In this document: positions 1-11,100 of the stretch, piece by piece
Numbering within the stretch: the first letter of the stretch is position 1
How the letters are laid out: each line of letters begins with the position of its first letter
Assembly (NCBI RefSeq): GCF_023074075.1
Contig: NZ_JADPKT010000071.1
Coordinates: 62,001-126,000, forward strand
Source of the DNA: Bradyrhizobium sp. 138
GTDB lineage: Bacteria; Pseudomonadota; Alphaproteobacteria; Rhizobiales; Xanthobacteraceae
Length of the DNA: 64,000 bases
Direction of reading: 5' to 3'
The notes under the pieces: model-generated
What the model saw: the letters and a program-made list of their open reading frames with translations, nothing else
What the model was told of the DNA's origin: nothing
Database searches by the model: none
Position numbers and translations under genes: made by a program

Positions 1-353
1 TCCCCGATCTCCTGCACCTGCCAACCCGCGGCCGTCAGCACACCGGCATATTCATTATAGGTCGGCGCGAGAATGCGTGCGCGGCGGGGGGCCGCGAGTT
101 GCGGCAGCAATTGGATAGCCGCCTGCGCGCCGCCAAGTGCAACAATCGGCGCGCTCGTACGATAGGCGTGCTGCGCGGCCTGATGCAAGGCGTCGATCTC
201 GGCGCGCGAGGGCAGCGCACTCCACGCGCGCGCGCTCACCTCGCCGACGGGGTAAGGTAGCCGGTTGATGCCGGTCGACAGATCGATCCAATCCTCCGCG
301 CGTCCGCCAAAACGCTGCTGGGCCAGATCGAGATTTCCACCGTGCTCGCGCAT
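1..353 (-). CDS. cobC: Threonine-phosphate decarboxylase CobC, N-terminal part (runs off the left edge)
   Basis: PLP-dependent enzyme of the aminotransferase fold I family that makes (R)-1-amino-2-propanol phosphate for the nucleotide-loop arm of cobalamin. Only the first 117 codons are present; the frame is open to the window edge. The start ATG is at 351-353 on the complement. The translation begins MREHGGNLDLAQQRFGG, followed by a WIDLSTGINRLPYP segment, typical of CobC/CobD decarboxylases (a short H-G-G-N start and a D-x-S-T-G-I-N-P-like stretch). A-P-T-Y-x-E-Y follows near residue 100. It starts 11 nt downstream of the cobD stop, so the two are probably co-transcribed. Naming follows Pseudomonas denitrificans, where CobC is the decarboxylase called CobD in Salmonella. 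The catalytic lysine region lies outside the window. Confidence 0.85.
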   Translation of the reverse strand, partial: MREHGGNLDLAQQRFGGRAEDWIDLSTGINRLPYPVGEVSARAWSALPSRAEIDALHQAAQHAYRTSAPIVALGGAQAAIQLLPQLAAPRRARILAPTYNEYAGVLTAAGWQVQEIG

Positions 354-364
354 GCCTCGTTCTT

Positions 365-1306
365 TCACGCGAAGGCCAGGATCGCAAGCAGGCCTGCGAG
401 TAGCAGCATGGCGCGGCGGTAGACCGTCAGTGCTTCGTCGATATCTGCGGCATGCGGATCGCGCGCACCCTCGTTCAGCCAGGGCTCGTCGGTGACGCTG
501 CCGTGATAGATGCGGGGGCCGCTGAGCCGCACACCGAGCCCGCCCGCCATGGCCGCTTCGGGCCAGCCGGCATTGGGCGAACGGTGACGGCGCGCATCGC
601 GCGTCATGCACGCCAGCGCCTCCGACCGGTGCGGTGTCAGCAGCACGAACATGAATCCGGTCAGCCGCGCCGGAATGAAGTTGGCGACATCATCGATGCG
701 CGCCGCGGCCCAACCGAAGGCCTCATGCCGTTCGCTGCGATGGCCGATCATGGAGTCCAGCGTGTTGATCGCCTTGTAGCCGAGGATGCCGGGCAGGCCG
801 AACAGCGCGCCCCAGAAAACCGGCGCCACGATGCCGTCGGACGCATTCTCCGCAAGGCTCTCGATCGCCGCGCGGGCGATTCCGGCTTCATCGAGCACTG
901 CGGGATCACGGCCGACGATACGCGAGACCGCCTCGCGCGCTCCGGTGATGTCGCCGGCGCTCAACGGCTTTGCGACCGCAGCCACATGATCATGCAATGA
1001 ACGCAGCGCGACCAGAGGCCAGGCCAGGACACCCACAATCACGACCTGGACCCAACCCGAGGGAAGCAAGCACTGGACCGCCCAACCGATCACAACGGAA
1101 AGCGCAATCACCAGCAGTGCTCCGGCGATGCCAGCAGCGCGGCGGAGCGCCGGCGGATCGGAGGCGCGATTCCAACCGCGATCCATGGCGCCGATCACCC
1201 GGCCCAGCCAGGTCACGGGATGGCCGATCCGCGCGAACAGCCACGACGGCCAGCCCGAGAGGGCATCCACCACCATCGCCACCACCATCGCGCCCGCAAA
1301 AACCAA
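365..1306 (-). CDS. cobD: Adenosylcobinamide-phosphate synthase CobD (CbiB family)
   Basis: Integral membrane enzyme that attaches aminopropanol phosphate (or aminopropanol) to adenosylcobyric acid. Length is 313 residues, normal for the family. CbiB signatures are visible: ENASDGIVAPVFW near residue 150, YKAINTLDSMIGH near 175, then AARIDDVANFIPARLTG. Several hydrophobic segments span the protein, including one at the C-terminus. The start is a TTG: a strong AGGAGG on the complement of 1312-1317 sits 5 nt before it, and the next in-frame ATG lies 6 codons in. It is followed 11 nt later by cobC and is divergent from cobP, with 121 nt between them. I see no B12-box or cobalamin riboswitch in that gap. 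Confidence 0.93.
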   Translation of the reverse strand: MVFAGAMVVAMVVDALSGWPSWLFARIGHPVTWLGRVIGAMDRGWNRASDPPALRRAAGIAGALLVIALSVVIGWAVQCLLPSGWVQVVIVGVLAWPLVALRSLHDHVAAVAKPLSAGDITGAREAVSRIVGRDPAVLDEAGIARAAIESLAENASDGIVAPVFWGALFGLPGILGYKAINTLDSMIGHRSERHEAFGWAAARIDDVANFIPARLTGFMFVLLTPHRSEALACMTRDARRHRSPNAGWPEAAMAGGLGVRLSGPRIYHGSVTDEPWLNEGARDPHAADIDEALTVYRRAMLLLAGLLAILAFA

Positions 1307-1427
1307 TCCTGCCTCCTGTCCCGCCCCTGTTGCGCAAAGGAAGGCGCGAGCGCAAGCCCCCAGCCGCCTGATTTCGGCTTTGTCTTTGGCCGCGTTTGGT
1401 GATTAGTCAGGCCCACAGGAGAGTTTG

Positions 1428-1931
1428 ATGGCCGTCATCTTGATCACGGGCGGAGCGCGATCGGGCAAGAGCAAGCGTGCGGAATTGCGCACGCGCGCCT
1501 TTCCCGGCCAGCCCGTCTATGTCGCGACGGCCGAGGCGCTCGACATCGAGATGGAGGCGCGGATCGCCAGGCATCGCGCGCGGCGCGGAACCGACTGGAT
1601 CGAGCGCGAGGTGCCACTCGATCTCGTCGAAGTTCTGGTCGCAACCGACGGCGGCGGTGCAAGGCTGGTGGATTGCCTGACGCTGTGGCTCTCCAACCTG
1701 ATGCACGAGCAGCGTGATTGGGAACGTGAGGTGAGCAAACTCGCGGGCACCCTGCCTCGTCTGAAAAGCCCCGTCGTTTTCGTCACCAACGAAGTCGGCC
1801 TCGGCATCGTGCCCGACAACGCGCTGGCCCGCAGCTTTCGTGACGCCGCCGGGATCATGAACCAGACGATCGCGGCCGCTGCCGATGAAGTTGAGTTCGT
1901 TGTTGCCGGCCTGCCGATGAAGCTGAAATGA
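1428..1931 (+). CDS. cobP: Bifunctional adenosylcobinamide kinase / adenosylcobinamide-phosphate guanylyltransferase
   Basis: Phosphorylates adenosylcobinamide and transfers GMP to give AdoCbi-GDP, the substrate of CobS. Called cobU in enterics and cobP in P. denitrificans. The 167-residue length is normal. The P-loop GGARSGKS lies at residues 7-14, followed by the VATAEALDIEMEARIARHRA segment that carries the guanylated histidine region, and LVDCLTLWLSN near residue 85. The ATG at 1428 is preferred over the TTG just before it, because AGGAGAG (1417-1423) sits 4 nt upstream of the ATG. Its last codons overlap the cobS start by 4 nt (ATGA), so translation of the two is probably coupled. Confidence 0.95.
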   Translation: MAVILITGGARSGKSKRAELRTRAFPGQPVYVATAEALDIEMEARIARHRARRGTDWIEREVPLDLVEVLVATDGGGARLVDCLTLWLSNLMHEQRDWEREVSKLAGTLPRLKSPVVFVTNEVGLGIVPDNALARSFRDAAGIMNQTIAAAADEVEFVVAGLPMKLK

Positions 1932-2710
1932 TGCCGCGCGCCGAGCTTCTCAAGGACATCATTGCCGATCTCAGGATGGCGGCAGCGTTCGTGACGATCC
2001 TTCCTGTGGCATCGTCGAAGCCTGCGGCTGACGGCGCGATCGCGCGCGCGACCTGGGCCCTCCCCGTCGCAGGACTCTTGGTCGGCCTTGCCGGCGCGCT
2101 GGTCTACAAGATTGCCAGCCGGTTCGGGCTGTCACCGAACCTTGCTGCCCTGCTCGCTTTGGCGACGACCGCTCTCATCACCGGCGCGCTGCATGAAGAT
2201 GGCCTTGCCGACACCGCCGATGGGCTCGGTGGCGGGCGAACGCGCGAGCGCAAGCTCGAGATCATGCGCGACAGCCGGATCGGCACCTATGGCGTCTGCG
2301 CACTGATCCTGTCGTTCGGCCTGCGCTGGAGCGCGCTCGCGACGATCGCCAATCCCTTCGCCGTCACGCTCGCATTATGCGCCGCGCATGTCGCGGCCCG
2401 CGCGGGCGTGCCGGCTTTCATGTCGCTGGTGCCACCGGCGCGGCCGGACGGGCTTTCGGCGAGTGCGGGAGCGCCACCCGGCCGCAGCGTCGCCATTGCG
2501 TTCGCGCTTGGAACGGTCGCGCTCGCCCTCGCGTTAGGGCCGGGCAAGGCACTGGCCGGCTTGATCCTGCTATCGCTCGCCGGGTTTATGCTGGCGCGAC
2601 TCGCCATCCGTCAGATCGGCGGACAGACCGGCGACATCCTCGGCGCGTTCGAGCAGCTGGGTGAGATCTTGATCCTGCTGGTTGCCGCCGCCTTCCAGAT
2701 GGGACGCTAG
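1928..2710 (+). CDS. cobS: Adenosylcobinamide-GDP ribazoletransferase (cobalamin synthase)
   Basis: Membrane enzyme joining AdoCbi-GDP with alpha-ribazole (phosphate) to form adenosylcobalamin; also called cobV. Length is 260 residues, with several hydrophobic helices. The family hallmark HEDGLADTADGLGGG is at residues about 90-104, followed by the conserved MRDSRIGTYG segment near 115. Both belong to the acidic metal/substrate site of CobS proteins. The start overlaps the cobP stop (ATGA at 1928-1931); an immediately following second ATG at 1931 is an alternative start. bluB begins 3 nt after its stop, so cobP-cobS-bluB reads as one operon that makes the lower ligand and attaches it. Confidence 0.95.
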   Translation: MMPRAELLKDIIADLRMAAAFVTILPVASSKPAADGAIARATWALPVAGLLVGLAGALVYKIASRFGLSPNLAALLALATTALITGALHEDGLADTADGLGGGRTRERKLEIMRDSRIGTYGVCALILSFGLRWSALATIANPFAVTLALCAAHVAARAGVPAFMSLVPPARPDGLSASAGAPPGRSVAIAFALGTVALALALGPGKALAGLILLSLAGFMLARLAIRQIGGQTGDILGAFEQLGEILILLVAAAFQMGR

Positions 2711-2713
2711 TTC

Positions 2714-3346
2714 ATGGTCGAGTTCGACGACATCTTCCGCCAACATTTGCGCGAGCTGTTCGTGTGGCGGCGCGACGTGCGCCGCTTCCGAGTTGACCCG
2801 CTTCCGGCCGGCGCGATCGACCGCCTGATCGAGACCGCGTGCCTGTCGCCCTCGGTCGGCCTGAGCCAACCCTGGCGCTTCGTCATCGTCGACGATGCCG
2901 TGCGCCGCCGCGCCGTGACGGACGATTTCAGGGCGTGCAACGCCGACGCTTTGGGTTCATATGCCGGCGAACGCGCCGCGCGCTATGCCACGCTGAAACT
3001 GTCGGGCCTGGAGCAAGCTCCCGGCCACCTCGCCGTGTTCGCCGACAAGGCCAGCGACATCGGCCACGGCCTCGGCCGCGCGACGATGCCGGAGACCACA
3101 GAATATTCCGTGGTCGCCGCGATCACTGCGATGTGGCTCGCCGCGCGCGCCGAGAGCATCGGCATCGGCTGGGTCTCGATCCTCAATCCGGATCGTATCC
3201 ACGCCATTCTCGACGTGCCCGATACCTGGAAGTTCATCGCCTATCTCTGCATCGGCTATCCCGAAGCCGAATGCGACCGGCCCGAGCTGGAGCAGGCGAA
3301 ATGGGAGCATCGGCGCGGACCGGAGGAGTTCACGCGGCGGCGTTAG
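2714..3346 (+). CDS. bluB: 5,6-dimethylbenzimidazole synthase BluB
   Basis: Nitroreductase-fold flavin enzyme that consumes reduced FMN and O2 to produce 5,6-dimethylbenzimidazole, the lower ligand of B12. Length is 210 residues. The FMN-binding region RRDVRRFRVDPL is at residues 18-29, SPSVGLSQPWRFVIVDD follows near 46-62, and ESIGIGWVSILNP lies near 150, all typical of BluB and distinct from generic nitroreductases. The gene is 3 nt downstream of cobS and is the last of the rightward cobalamin operon. Aerobic lower-ligand synthesis fits an aerobic rhizobial host. A palindromic repeat follows 14 nt after the stop and may end the transcript. Confidence 0.93.
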   Translation: MVEFDDIFRQHLRELFVWRRDVRRFRVDPLPAGAIDRLIETACLSPSVGLSQPWRFVIVDDAVRRRAVTDDFRACNADALGSYAGERAARYATLKLSGLEQAPGHLAVFADKASDIGHGLGRATMPETTEYSVVAAITAMWLAARAESIGIGWVSILNPDRIHAILDVPDTWKFIAYLCIGYPEAECDRPELEQAKWEHRRGPEEFTRRR

Positions 3347-3360
3347 CACGCCGGACTATC

Positions 3361-3457
3361 CTCCGTCATTGCGAGCGAAGCGAAGCAATCCAGAATCTTT
3401 CCGCGGAAAATGGTCTGGATTGCTTCGTCGCAAGAGCTCCTCGCAATGACGACGGAG
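3361..3457. repeat. Palindromic intergenic repeat (REP-like hairpin)
   Basis: Two inverted arms, CTCCGTCATTGCGAG at 3361-3375 and CTCGCAATGAC...GGAG ending at 3457, surround a second inverted pair (GCAATCCAG / CTGGATTGC). The whole can fold as a long imperfect hairpin. It lies between the convergent bluB and tpsB genes and could act as a bidirectional terminator or RNA-stabilising element. The sequence style matches intergenic palindromes common in Bradyrhizobium-type genomes (from general knowledge; not searched). Confidence 0.8.
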
Positions 3458-3476
3458 AGAGCCTCAGGCCCTCCCA

Positions 3477-5183
3477 CTACGACTTGCTCCTGCCGGCCAC
3501 TGCCGCCACGGGCGCGGGGCTTTCGGGCTTCTGGAACATCAACAGCGGCCGGAAGATGACGCGGCCATAGGCTTCGTAATGGTTCTGGGTCGACACCGCC
3601 ATCTTCAACGGGGTCGCGTAGTTCGCCTCGAACGTCATGAATGGCGCATAGGTCCAGGAGAAGCCGACGCCGACGGACGCCATTTCGGTGACACCAGGGA
3701 AGGTCGAGTACACCGCACCCCAGTCGGTGAAGATATAGGTGTCGAAACCCCTCAGCCATTGCGACCAATTGTAGTGCAGCTCGGCGTTGAAATAATAGCC
3801 GCTGTCGCCGGAGGCGGCATTGGAGGGATAGCCGCGCACGGTGGTGGGACCGCCGATCGAGAAGATCTGATCGCCCGGCAGCAGCTTCTCCTGCGTGTAT
3901 TGCCAGCTCGCCAGCACATTGGCGCTGAAATTCGCCGGCCCCGCGGCGCTGGTCGCGACCAGCGAGCCGGTATAGGTGTTGAACGCGCGGTTATTGCCGA
4001 GCACGTAATCATGCCACGCGATGTAATTCACCGCCGGCGCGACCGCGATCGAATAGGTGTCGCCGGACTTGGTCACCGAGACCCCCGCCGTGGTCTTGTC
4101 GTAGTGATCGTCGGTGACGGCGACGGTGGCGAAGCGACTGACCGTCTTGCCCTCGGTCAAGGCGGCGTTGAGCAGCACCAGCCAGTCCTGTGTCGCCCAG
4201 ACCGGCTGGCTGAAATTGACCGCGGCCTGGCTCGAGCGTCCCGTGACGTCGAGCGCGACGAACGGCCCCTGGATGATCTTGATCTTGCCCTCGGTGTAGC
4301 TGACGCCGGCGCGGCCGCCCCAGGGATTGACCGGGATGCTGTAGGCAACGTTGCCGTTGAGATTGCCGTCGGAGCGGACGCCGTAGAAGGTCAGGCGGTC
4401 GTCGACGCCGAACAGGCCGTGGCGCTTGTAGAAGGCCCCGCCCTCCCAGCGTCCGGTATTCTCGGAGCCCTGGTTGTCGGTGAAGAGCTGCAACGTGTCG
4501 ACCGGCGGCTCGATCACCGCAAACTGGAGGTCGGTGAGGCCAAAACTCGTGCCGGGCTGCAGCAGCGCCTTGATTTGCACGTGGTTGGTCCGGTTGAACC
4601 AGATCACGTCGCGGTTGAGTTTTGGAACGTCGAGCACCTCGCCTTCGGGCTCCTTCACGCGCTGAAGGATGTAGTCGGTGCGAGTCTGCTTATTGCCCTC
4701 GACGGTCGTCTTCTGCAGACGGCCTTCGGTCAACTTGACGCGGACGATTCCGCCCTTGGCGTCCTGCTCGGGCAGCGTCGCGATGCCCGTGACGATGCCG
4801 CGCGCGGTGTAGATGGCGTTGATGTCGGCGACAAGCTGCAGCAGCGCGGCGATGTCGACATCCTTGCCGATATACTTCTTCGCGATCTCGTCGAGCTCAG
4901 CCGGCGTGATGAACTTGGACTCGTCGAACGTGACCTTGCGCAATCGGAATTTCGGCCCGCCCGGCTTCAGCAGCTGGGACTTTTCCCGCTCGCCGCCGAT
5001 CACCGCCGGCCCTGTGAGCTTGGGCGGCGCACTCTGCTGCTCGAGCTGCCGCCGCTGCCGGTCGACGTCGTTCTGGATCACGCCCGGATTGATCGACTGG
5101 GCGCGCGCGGAGGCGATGCAGGACGCCGCCAGCCCGACCGCCAATGCTGTCCCCCGAATCCGCATCCCCAATCCAGTTACCAT
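3477..5183 (-). CDS. TpsB-type outer-membrane transporter (ShlB/FhaC/HecB family) for the adjacent giant adhesin
   Basis: Omp85-superfamily two-partner-secretion transporter that exports TpsA across the outer membrane. Length is 568 residues. A signal peptide is visible; the ATG at 5165 (MRIRGTALAVGLAAS) is a good alternative start, with cleavage near the ARA-QS junction. A Q/R-rich linker follows (about 35-50), then tandem POTRA domains (about 75-230, including the ITPAELDEIAKKYIGK segment), then a 16-strand barrel region. The diagnostic L6-loop motif GGPTTVRGYPSNAASGDSGY lies near residue 448; the VRGY tetrad is the hallmark of the superfamily. The upstream start overlaps the TpsA stop by 7 nt (ATGGTAA), indicating coupled translation. 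The gene is last of the operon. Confidence 0.92.
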   Translation of the reverse strand: MVTGLGMRIRGTALAVGLAASCIASARAQSINPGVIQNDVDRQRRQLEQQSAPPKLTGPAVIGGEREKSQLLKPGGPKFRLRKVTFDESKFITPAELDEIAKKYIGKDVDIAALLQLVADINAIYTARGIVTGIATLPEQDAKGGIVRVKLTEGRLQKTTVEGNKQTRTDYILQRVKEPEGEVLDVPKLNRDVIWFNRTNHVQIKALLQPGTSFGLTDLQFAVIEPPVDTLQLFTDNQGSENTGRWEGGAFYKRHGLFGVDDRLTFYGVRSDGNLNGNVAYSIPVNPWGGRAGVSYTEGKIKIIQGPFVALDVTGRSSQAAVNFSQPVWATQDWLVLLNAALTEGKTVSRFATVAVTDDHYDKTTAGVSVTKSGDTYSIAVAPAVNYIAWHDYVLGNNRAFNTYTGSLVATSAAGPANFSANVLASWQYTQEKLLPGDQIFSIGGPTTVRGYPSNAASGDSGYYFNAELHYNWSQWLRGFDTYIFTDWGAVYSTFPGVTEMASVGVGFSWTYAPFMTFEANYATPLKMAVSTQNHYEAYGRVIFRPLLMFQKPESPAPVAAVAGRSKS

Positions 5184-8100
5184 GCCTCTGCGAGACGGCC
5201 AATTGCCGGCTTCGCCGTCTCGATCACTGCGTCCTTCCAGCCCGTACGTCCCGCACGCTGCCCCTTCTGGCGCAGCTTGCGCATGTCGCTGAGGCCCTCG
5301 ATGTTGACGGCGGGACCGGCGCCAACCGCCTCGACCGGCCGCGGCGTCAGCAGCGCATCGAGCCGCGCCTGGCCGGAGAGACCGAGCAGGTAGAACGTCC
5401 CCCCGTCCTTCTTGGCGAGCCAGGTCTCGATGCTCTCTTTGCCCTCACCATCGACCGCGATGTTGCGCACCATGCTGGCGCCGGTGAAGTCGTTGCAGCA
5501 GGTATGGGTCGGGCCGTAATTGGTCACGGTCGCCGAGATGTTGCCGGTATAGAACACCACATAGGCATTGCTGACATTGGCGTTGCCGGCCTGGCTCAGG
5601 GTGAACACGCCGCCGGGCTGGTAGAGCTGCAGCGTCGGCCAATTGGACGGCACCGGCGTGCGGTTGTTGAGCAGCACCTGCGCGTTGGCCGTGGTGAGCA
5701 TCAGCTGGCCCGGGACATAGCCGTTCAGGATCGAGACAGAAGGCGCATCCGTCCAGAAGGTCGCGTCCACCACCCTGAACTGATTGACGATGATGCTGTC
5801 AGGGTCGATCGAGATGTTGGCCGACTTCGCGACGCCGCCGTTATAGCCGGTGACGTTCAGGATCAGCGGGATCGCCGGGTTCGAGCGGATCTGCTCGCCC
5901 TTGACGTTGATCGTGTCAGCCGCGAGGTCGAGCTCCCGCACGACGCTCACCCAATTGATCGTCAGGTCGCCCGACGAGGTCATCTTGACGACGTTGCCGC
6001 TGACCCGGTCGAGCGAGACCGATCCGGCCACCTCGAAATGCGTATCGCCATTGGCGGAGATCGATCCGCCGCGGAGCGAGCCGGTGTCGGACTTGACGTC
6101 GAGGTCGCCGGCATCGCCCGGGATACCCGTCGTGGTGAGCTGGCTGAAGACGATGTCGTTTAGAGCATGCAGGGTCTGCGTGCCGCCGCTGCTGGCGGTG
6201 CCGACGGTGATCCCTCCGGCCGTCGCGGTGACATCGAGCGTGCCGCCGGCCGTGAGATTATCCCAATGAACGACCGTGCCGCTGAGGACTGCGTTGCCGG
6301 TCGCGGCCGTGAGGTTATGGCCGGTGTTGGTGCCTGCGGCGATCAACTTCGCGGAGCCATGGGCCGAGACCGAACCGAGTGTCGGGACGCCGCCTGATGT
6401 CACAGTCTGCGCGAGGATGAAACCATTGTCCGCGGTGACGTTGATGTTGCCGGCGTCGCCATTGATGCCCGTCGCGGTCAGCGCGTTGAAGGTGACGTTG
6501 TTGCGGGCGTGAAGGGTTTGCGTGCCGCCGCTCTGCGCGGTCTGCAAGGTGATGCTGCCCTGGCTCGCGGTCACGCCCAGAGTCGTGCCGACGTTGAGGG
6601 TGTTCCAGTTGACCAGACCGCCGTTGGCCGTCAGCAGCCCGGAGCCGGTGGTGGCGGCAAGCGTGTTGCCGGTGATCGTCGTGGCGGCCAGCAACGTCGC
6701 CGAGCCATGGGCCGAGGCTGAGCCGAGCGTGGCCACGCCGCCCGACATCACAGTCTGCGCCAGGACGAAGCCGGTGTCGGCGGTGACGTTGATGTTGCCG
6801 GCATCGCCGTTGATGCCCGTCGCGGTCAGCGCGTTGAAGATGACGTTGTCGCGCGCGTGAAGGGTCTGCGTGCCGCCGCTCTGCGCGGTCTGCAAGATGA
6901 TGCTGCCCTGGCTCGCGGTCACGCGCAGCGTCGTGCCGACGTTGAGGACGTTCCAGTTGATCGGGCCGGCGGCGGTCAGCAGGCCCGCACCGGTCGTGGC
7001 GGCAAGCGTGTTGCCGGTGATGGTCGTGGCGGCCAGCAGCGTCGCCGAGCCATGGGCCGAGACCGAGCCCAGCGTGGTCGCGCTGCCCGATGTGACCGTC
7101 TGCGCCAGGATGAAGCCGTTGTCGGCGGTGACGCTGATGCTGCCGACATCCCCAATATTGCCGGTGGCCGCGAGCGACTTGAAGGTCACGTTCTGGCTGG
7201 CATGGACCGTTTGCGAGCCGCTGCTGTCGGCGGTGCCGATCAACATGCTGCCGTTGTTCGCGATCGCGCTAAAGCTGCCGCTCGCGCCGGTCGCTGTGCC
7301 CGCCACCACTTGGTTCAGCGTCAAACCGCCGGTGCCGATGATGTCCACGCTGCCCTTCACTGCGGACAACAGGCTCACCTCGGTGTCGGTCAGCGCCTTC
7401 AGGTAGATGCTGCCGGCGCTCGCGCTGGCCGACAGCCGCGCGGCGTTGGTGGTGAAACGGCCCGCCGCGCTGCCGATGCCGTTCGATGCGCTCAGCGACA
7501 CTTCAGCGCCGGCGCCGGACACGATGAACTTGGTCTGGCCGTCGCCATTGTCGACGATCGCTCCGAGCGACGCGAGACCGCCGGCGGTGACGATGATCGA
7601 GGGCGTGTTCGAGGCGGCCGCGTAGGACAGCGACGAATTCAGCTGGCCGATCGTCGCATCACCGGTCGTCGTCACCGAGATCAGGCCGGGCGCGTTGATG
7701 GCCGAATAGGCGCCCATCGACAGCGTCGCGGCCACCAGCGTCACGCCGTCCGAGCTGCTGGTCGCAACCACCGGCGCCGCGCCGGTACCGGTCGCAAAGG
7801 TCATGCCGCGATTGGCGAGCAGCTGCATCAGGCCGCCGCTGCTGATGCTGGTGTTGATGGCGAGCGCGCCGCGCGCCACGTTCAGCGTCAGGGCGCCGCC
7901 GGCCGTCAGCGACCCATAGGCGCCGCTCCTGCCGACCGCGAGATCGCCGGTGACGGCGAGAATGCTGACGTCGCCGACCGCCGTGCCGCTCACCGCGCCG
8001 GAGATGTTCACCTGCAGCGGCTGGAAGGACGAGCCGTTGAAGCCGATATTGCCGCCGGCGCGCAAGTCGAGGTCGGTGCCGAGGATGTGGATCGCGCTGC

Positions 8101-11100
8101 GGTCCGTAAAATCGGCCTCGGCGTAGATGCTGCCGGCCGCGGCGAGCTGGATCGCATTGCCGGCGGAGATGTTGCCGAGGATGAGATCGCCGGTGGTCTG
8201 CTTCACATAGATGCCCTGTGCCGACGAGACCTGGTCGAGCTGGTCGTGGCCTGGATCGGCGAAGGCGATCTGAAGCGCATTGGAATTGTTGGCAGGATTG
8301 CTGCCGGCGGCCCCGGGGGCACCGACATTGCCGCGCTCGGCGATCAGGGTCAGGTTGGCGATGTCACCCGAGATCACCGCGCCACCCACATTGGCGGAGA
8401 TGCTGGTGACGGCGTCGAGCTTGACGTCGCCGCGGCCGGTCACCTCGATGCCGTTGGCCTGCGCCGCCGTGATCGGGCCGTAATTGGCGGTCACGCCGCC
8501 GAGCATGAGACTGTTCTTGCTGCCGAGATAGATATTGGTCAGCGCCTTGGCCGATATCGCGATCGGGTTGTCGACCACGACGAGGTTCTGCTGCGACAGG
8601 CTGACCGTATAGGTCGTGACATGGCTCGTCGGGTCCGTCACCGCGCCGACGGTGAGCTGACCGGGGCCGGCCGAGGACAGCAATGCCCGCTGCTCCGTCG
8701 TCAGCGACGAAGCATCGACGCTGGTGAAGGTGAAGGTTTGGGGCGCCACGGAATTGCCGACCGAGCCGCGCGGCGCATAGAGCATGATCTGGTTGGCGCT
8801 GACATTGGCGATGACGTTCTCGTCAATCGGCGGCGGCGCCGCGCCGATCGACGACGACGACACGGTGTAGGCCAGCTGGCTCTGCGTCCACTGTGCGCCC
8901 GCGGTGATGATGCCGTAGACCCGCTCGGTCGATGCAAGCGTGTAGCTGTAGCTCGCGTTGTAGGCATTGAGCGCGGTCTGCAGCGCAGCGCTGCTCGGCA
9001 GGCGCTGATTGGCCGTCGAGACGCCATCGAAAAGCTTGGTGAACAGGGTCGAGGACAGCGAGCTGCCGAACAGCGTCCCCAGCGGATCTGTGGGCGCGCT
9101 GCCGAGCAAGGTCGTCAGCGAGCTCTTGAGCTGGTCGGTGGTGATCTGGCCGAGCAGGAACTGATCCCGCAGGAACCGGGTCGTGGCTTCGGTCTTCATC
9201 TGCGTCGCGGTGACGTTGGCGGGATCGATGCCGAGCTTGGCCGCAACCTGCGCCCGCAGCACCGTCAGGCCGACCGACGTCGGAGCGTAGGTGCTGCTGT
9301 TCGGGAACGCGATGTTCTTGAGCTGGAAGTAGTCGTTATAGGCCGACGTCACCATGGATTGGTAACTGTTGACGGCGTTGGTGGCGGCGTTGCCGCTCAG
9401 CAGGTCGAGGCTCGCCCAGACATCCTGGAGATGCTGGCTCTGCGCCGGCGTGAGACCGACCGCCGCCCGGCCGTTGAGGATGCTGGCCTGGTTGCCGTCG
9501 GAGCCGGCGGCCTCGAGGAAGACCGGGCCGCCGGTCGACTGGATCCTGCCGAGACGCAAATCGCCCTTGGACTGGACGATGTAGGTGCCGTTGGCGGAAG
9601 CGCTGTCGAGAACGCCGCCGTCGACGGTGCCGTTGGTCTGCGTGGTGCCCGTCGCCTGGATCACCAGAGGATTGATGTTGGTCAGGGTGGACGCGCCGTT
9701 GACCACGGCGCTCGTCGCGCCGATCGCACCCGCGGTGGAGTTGATCTCGACATTCTTGCCGATCACGACGGGGGTGGCGACGTTGTAAGCGGCCGCCGAG
9801 TTGATGTCGCCTGTCGCCGAGATGAAGACGCTGCCCTGCGGCGCGCGGCCGACGACACCCGAATTGACGGCGACCTGGTTGATCGAGAGCGAGCCGACGG
9901 CCGCGATCGCGATGTCGCGATCGATTGAGCTGGCGGTCAGATTGCCGCCGTAGACCTGCACCTGGACCGGAACACCGTTCGTGCCGCGCGAGCCGATGCC
10001 GCCATCGGCCTGCAGCGTGACGTTCTTGCCCGAGATCATCGGATTGTTGCCGCTCGCGCCGGACGTGATGGCCGAATTGGCGCCGGTGGCGATGACCGTC
10101 GTATCACCCGAGAGGTTGTTGATCGGGCCGTTGACGACGATTCCGGAGTTCGAGCTGACATTGACCGTGCTCGCACCGCCGCCGCTGAACTGGATATTGA
10201 TCGGGTTCGACGCCTTGACCGTGTTGGTCAGCGTCAGGGTCAGGTGATCGTAGATCTGCTGAAACCAGTCGAAATGGGCGTCCGCACCACAGCACTTGCC
10301 AGCGCCCGTGTTGTAGCCAGCGTTGTGATAGCTGCCGGTCGCCGTGATCACTTCCTGGAAATTGGCCGTCTGCAATTGGCCGGTATTGCCGCCCCCGCCC
10401 GTGGCTTGCATCACGTTCTCAACCAGACTGATGGTGCGGGTCCAGTTTTCCCCGGTCGCCGCATTGGGCGTGTAGTGCCAGCCATAGTCGAACTGCGTGC
10501 TGGTCGCCGGACGATCGAGCGTCGCCGTATCGACCCACTGGTAGTACATGTTGGGCTTGACGGCGTACTGGATGCCCGCCGTTCCGCTCATGCCGGTCAA
10601 CATCGCGCCGGTGTACGCGCTCGCATTGACGCCGGCCGTCCTGTACGTCGACACCTGCTGGCTGCCCGACGCGGACGGGTTGTAGACGTACCACGTCGTC
10701 TGCTGCTGGAGCTGATCGACGATCTGGATGACGCTGGGCGCGCTGACGCCGGTGTTGATGGTGTTGGTGACGAGCTGGAGCCCGGTTGTGTTGTTGACCG
10801 TGATCGTGCCCGCACCACCCTTGACCGCGATGGTGCCCTGGGACGTGCCGTCGGTCGAGGTCGAGATGATCTTGCCGTTCAGATAGACGTAGCCGCCGGA
10901 GCCCTGCACCACGCCGTTCACGAAGATCTGGTCGGTGAGCGCGTTGTACCGCACGCCGATCTTGATATCGCTGGCGACCAGCGGCGCGGCAGCTGCCGTG
11001 ATGTCGTAATAGCTGCCGTTCCGCGCGTTGGCCTGGGCCTGGGAAAAGGCCGCGCTGTTGCTCTTGAGGTCGTTGATGGCAGACAACGCGCCGCTGCCGA

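Noticed and set aside
1307..1427. Possible cobalamin riboswitch between cobD and cobP
   Set aside because: The 121-nt gap has no B12-box-like sequence and is too short for a full riboswitch on either side.
6040..7290. CRISPR-like array
   Set aside because: The repeats are about 345 bp long, coding and contiguous with the adhesin reading frame; there are no short repeats with unique spacers.
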